A DNA stretch of 64,000 nucleotides from Prorocentrum cordatum. Taxonomy: Eukaryota; Sar; Dinophyceae; Prorocentrales; Prorocentraceae. The notes beneath the pieces were generated by a model. The model saw only the letters and a program-made list of their open reading frames with translations. It searched no databases and was not told the DNA's origin. This document shows, in pieces, positions 63,940 through 64,000 of this stretch. The stretch lies in NCBI GenBank assembly GCA_963575745.1, contig CAUYUJ010020253.1:51001-115000 (forward strand), in the 5' to 3' direction. Within the stretch, counting starts at the first letter, position 1. Each line of letters starts with the position of its first letter. The position numbers were made by a program, and so were the translations under genes.

Positions 63940-64000
63940 GAAAATGATGAAAATGTGGCTGCGGCCTAGGCGCGGGGGGGGGGGCGTGCACCAGGGGGCC

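Larger units (their letters stand above)
63269..64000. other. AT-richer terminal stretch with inverted repeats
   Basis: From about 63500 the GC content falls, with T runs and TTTGACAG(GGA) words at 63538, 63622 and 63868. A plus-strand 166-codon frame (63340-63840) is Arg/Lys-rich and unrecognised. Confidence 0.4.

Overview
The window reads as nuclear DNA of a dinoflagellate. Three things point there: (i) a Ty1/copia polyprotein of the dinoflagellate type on the minus strand, with C-x-C zinc fingers in Gag, the LNTAGG/SVGxRCMxxGxxFxW protease signature and an extra CCGPNSRIG-type domain next to RNase H; (ii) a near-match to the dinoflagellate trans-spliced leader at 51279-51301; (iii) a LINE-type C2H2 zinc-finger remnant. 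Coding sequence is sparse, GC-rich and buried in simple repeats. There are no bacterial-style operons, ribosome binding sites or compact gene clusters, so most long open frames here are by-products of low-complexity DNA.

Layout. 1-1930: decayed Gag-protease end of one retroelement (minus strand), cut by the window edge. 1931-7457: GC-rich spacer, short palindromes and a 1.5-kb CAT/GAG microsatellite. 7458-11706: a composite repeat whose interior stacks minisatellites and microsatellites in a nearly mirror-symmetric order. 11707-14348: GACCCGA array and dispersed short repeats. 14349-37735: a 23.4-kb LTR retrotransposon with 7-bp target duplications, about 92% identical LTRs, a primer-binding-site candidate and a polypurine tract. 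Its minus-strand polyprotein carries, in order: N-terminal acidic, zinc and coiled-coil region, Gag, zinc fingers, protease, integrase, RT, RNase H, the CCG domain, and then about 10 kb of unusual extra coding sequence. 38.7-39.66 kb: 134-bp tandem repeat. 40.5-42.07 and 46.1-46.98 kb: two more copies of the composite repeat. 42.86-45.84 kb: a 159-bp satellite. 47-54.8 kb: microsatellites (including 850 bp of CCT), a LINE zinc-finger remnant and the spliced-leader relict. 55.0-62.2 kb: a fragmented or multi-exon minus-strand gene for a UPF1-like superfamily 1 helicase with zinc-binding regions. 62.2-64 kb: simple repeats and an AT-richer stretch with nested inverted repeats.

The most unusual signal is a short palindrome, CGGC-YYA-GCCG on the coding strand, found by eye about 24 times inside the 23.4-kb retrotransposon, nearly always in one orientation, and essentially nowhere else in the window. 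It falls in different reading frames and several copies have longer complementary arms, so it looks like a structured nucleic-acid signal or a dispersed micro-element rather than a conserved peptide. The retrotransposon itself appears inactive: the protease catalytic Asp is Asn, the RT YVDD is YVGD, and there are many stops and frame breaks. All counts and alignments were made by eye.
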